Shown: piece after piece, positions 5,649 through 5,925 of the stretch
How the letters are laid out: every line of letters begins with the position of its first letter
Numbering within the stretch: position 1 is the stretch's first letter
NCBI GenBank assembly: GCA_964345075.1
Contig: CAYFPS010000051.1
Location: forward strand, 1 to 5,925
Source of the DNA: CAYFPS01 sp964345075
GTDB lineage: Bacteria > CAIWAD01
Length of the DNA stretch: 5,925 nucleotides
Direction: 5' to 3'
Translations under genes and position numbers: made by a program
The notes under the pieces: generated by a model
What the model saw: only the letters and a program-made list of their open reading frames with translations
What the model was told of the DNA's origin: nothing
Database searches by the model: none

Positions 5649-5705
5649 GAAAAATCAAAAATCTTCACTTTGGCTATTGACTCAAGGTATGTGCGCAGCT
5701 ATCTT
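5648..5705 (+). promoter_or_regulatory. Ribosomal RNA operon promoter with UP-like tract
   Basis: The -35 TTGACT (5677-5682) and -10 TATCTT (5700-5705) are separated by exactly 17 bases. This is a strong sigma-70-type promoter in the direction of the 16S gene. An A/T-rich tract at about 5648-5671 sits where an UP element contacts the RNA polymerase alpha subunits. The sequence after the -10 is AGGGGTC, a G-rich discriminator. By analogy with E. coli rrn P1 promoters this suggests growth-rate and ppGpp-sensitive control. Transcription should begin near 5710-5713. Confidence 0.8.
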
Positions 5706-5715
5706 AGGGGTCTTT

Positions 5716-5732
5716 GCGCCAAATCAGGGCGC
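5716..5732 (+). promoter_or_regulatory. boxB-like leader hairpin
   Basis: GCGCC-AAATCAG-GGCGC is a perfect 5-bp stem with a 7-base loop. It starts within a few bases of the predicted transcript 5' end and ends directly against boxA. The order hairpin then boxA is that of E. coli rrn leaders. Confidence 0.6.
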
Positions 5733-5744
5733 GGCTCTTTGACA
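5733..5744 (+). promoter_or_regulatory. boxA antitermination site of rRNA leader
   Basis: GGCTCTTTGACA matches the E. coli rrn boxA TGCTCTTTAACA at 10 of 12 positions. boxA RNA is bound by NusB and S10 (NusE), letting RNA polymerase read through the untranslated rRNA operon without Rho termination. It lies about 22-30 bases after the predicted start point and about 130 before the 16S gene, as expected. It also contains TTGACA, but no matching -10 follows, so it is not a second promoter. Confidence 0.75.
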
Positions 5745-5809
5745 GACAGTGAAGGTGAATTGAACACCACGTCCCTGTGGCTCCGATTTTGGTCGGGGTC
5801 ACGGAACCC

Positions 5810-5840
5810 GTCAGACGCTTCCTTCGGGAGGCGGAATGAC
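5810..5840 (+). other. UUCG-capped stem-loop in rRNA leader
   Basis: CGCTTCC (5816-5822) pairs with GGAGGCG (5827-5833), with one G-U pair, around a C(UUCG)G tetraloop. An outer GTCA/TGAC stem (5810-5813 with 5837-5840) encloses a small GA/GAA internal loop. No U-run follows, so it is not an intrinsic terminator. It probably shapes the precursor leader or takes part in RNase processing; that role is an inference. Confidence 0.55.
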
Positions 5841-5848
5841 ACAAAGCC

Positions 5849-5868
5849 ATGAAAACAAACATTTTCAT
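5849..5868 (+). other. Small hairpin just upstream of 16S rRNA
   Basis: ATGAAAA (5849-5855) pairs exactly with TTTTCAT (5862-5868) around a 6-base loop, ending 3 bases before the mature 16S 5' end. It may mark a precursor cleavage region. The long RNase III stem cannot be judged because its 3' half lies outside the window. Confidence 0.4.
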
Positions 5869-5870
5869 TC

Positions 5871-5925
5871 ACAATGGAGAGTTTGATCCTGGCTCAGGAC
5901 GAACGCTGGCGGCGTGCTTAACACA
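5871..5925 (+). rRNA. 16S ribosomal RNA, 5' end (partial)
   Basis: The conserved 5' region AGAGTTTGATCCTGGCTCAG begins at 5878 and is followed by GACGAACGCTGGCGGCGTGC and TTAACACA. Aligning AGAGTTTGATC with E. coli positions 8-18 puts the mature 5' end at about 5871. Only 55 bases are present and the gene continues past the window. The GCGTGCTTAACACA form occurs in several phyla and does not identify the organism. Confidence 0.97.

Noticed and set aside
5739..5767. Second rRNA promoter (P2) from the exact TTGACA at 5739-5744
   Set aside because: No acceptable -10 hexamer lies 16-18 bases downstream, and the hexamer is part of boxA.
5670..5852. 60-residue open frame over the rRNA leader
   Set aside because: It overlaps the -35/-10, boxA and the leader hairpins; RNA control elements explain the sequence better.

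Overview
The window looks like chromosomal DNA of a fairly GC-rich bacterium, with coding regions at roughly 58-60% GC by eye. It holds two housekeeping genes, one large exported protein and the start of a ribosomal RNA operon. The exported protein has an N-terminal signal peptide, OB-like and beta-sandwich modules, and a C-terminal fibronectin-III-like domain. That multidomain style is common in the FCB superphylum (Delongbacteria/Cloacimonadota-like lineages), but this is a weak inference. The 55 bases of 16S rRNA are too conserved to name a phylum.

Layout. Bases 1-189 are non-coding upstream sequence. Bases 190-1584 (+) encode asparaginyl-tRNA synthetase (asnS). After 27 bases, 1612-2565 (+) encodes SAICAR synthetase (purC), probably in the same transcript. 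The purC stop overlaps by 7 bases the stop of a convergent gene (2559-5210, -) for an exported calcineurin-like metallophosphoesterase. Bases 5211-5630 are non-coding and repeat-rich: a CCAGTTR heptamer family and an 11-base direct-plus-inverted GTGCCAGACAC element. Bases 5631-5870 form a well-organised rRNA control region: a TACTCAG inverted repeat, an AT-rich UP-like tract, a strong promoter (TTGACT-17-TATCTT), a boxB-like hairpin abutting a boxA antitermination site, a UUCG-capped hairpin and a small hairpin. The 16S rRNA begins at about 5871 and runs off the end.

How the genes work together. asnS and purC are ordinary translation and purine-synthesis genes with no pathway link beyond core growth. 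The phosphoesterase acts outside the cytoplasm and has no visible partner here. The rRNA operon is read away from the phosphoesterase gene, so the 5211-5870 spacer is divergent.

The most unusual signal is not a gene. The octamer TGTATCAC (or its complement GTGATACA) occurs exactly nine times in about 4 kb, in all three protein-coding genes, on both strands and in several reading frames. Chance predicts about 0.2 occurrences in the window. Eight of the nine fit YTGTATCACR, three share a 14-base core, and none lies in the non-coding or rRNA sequence. Its density and placement resemble a DNA uptake sequence, or another genome-wide iterated recognition word such as HIP1- or Chi-like oligomers. 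I do not recognise it as a described one.
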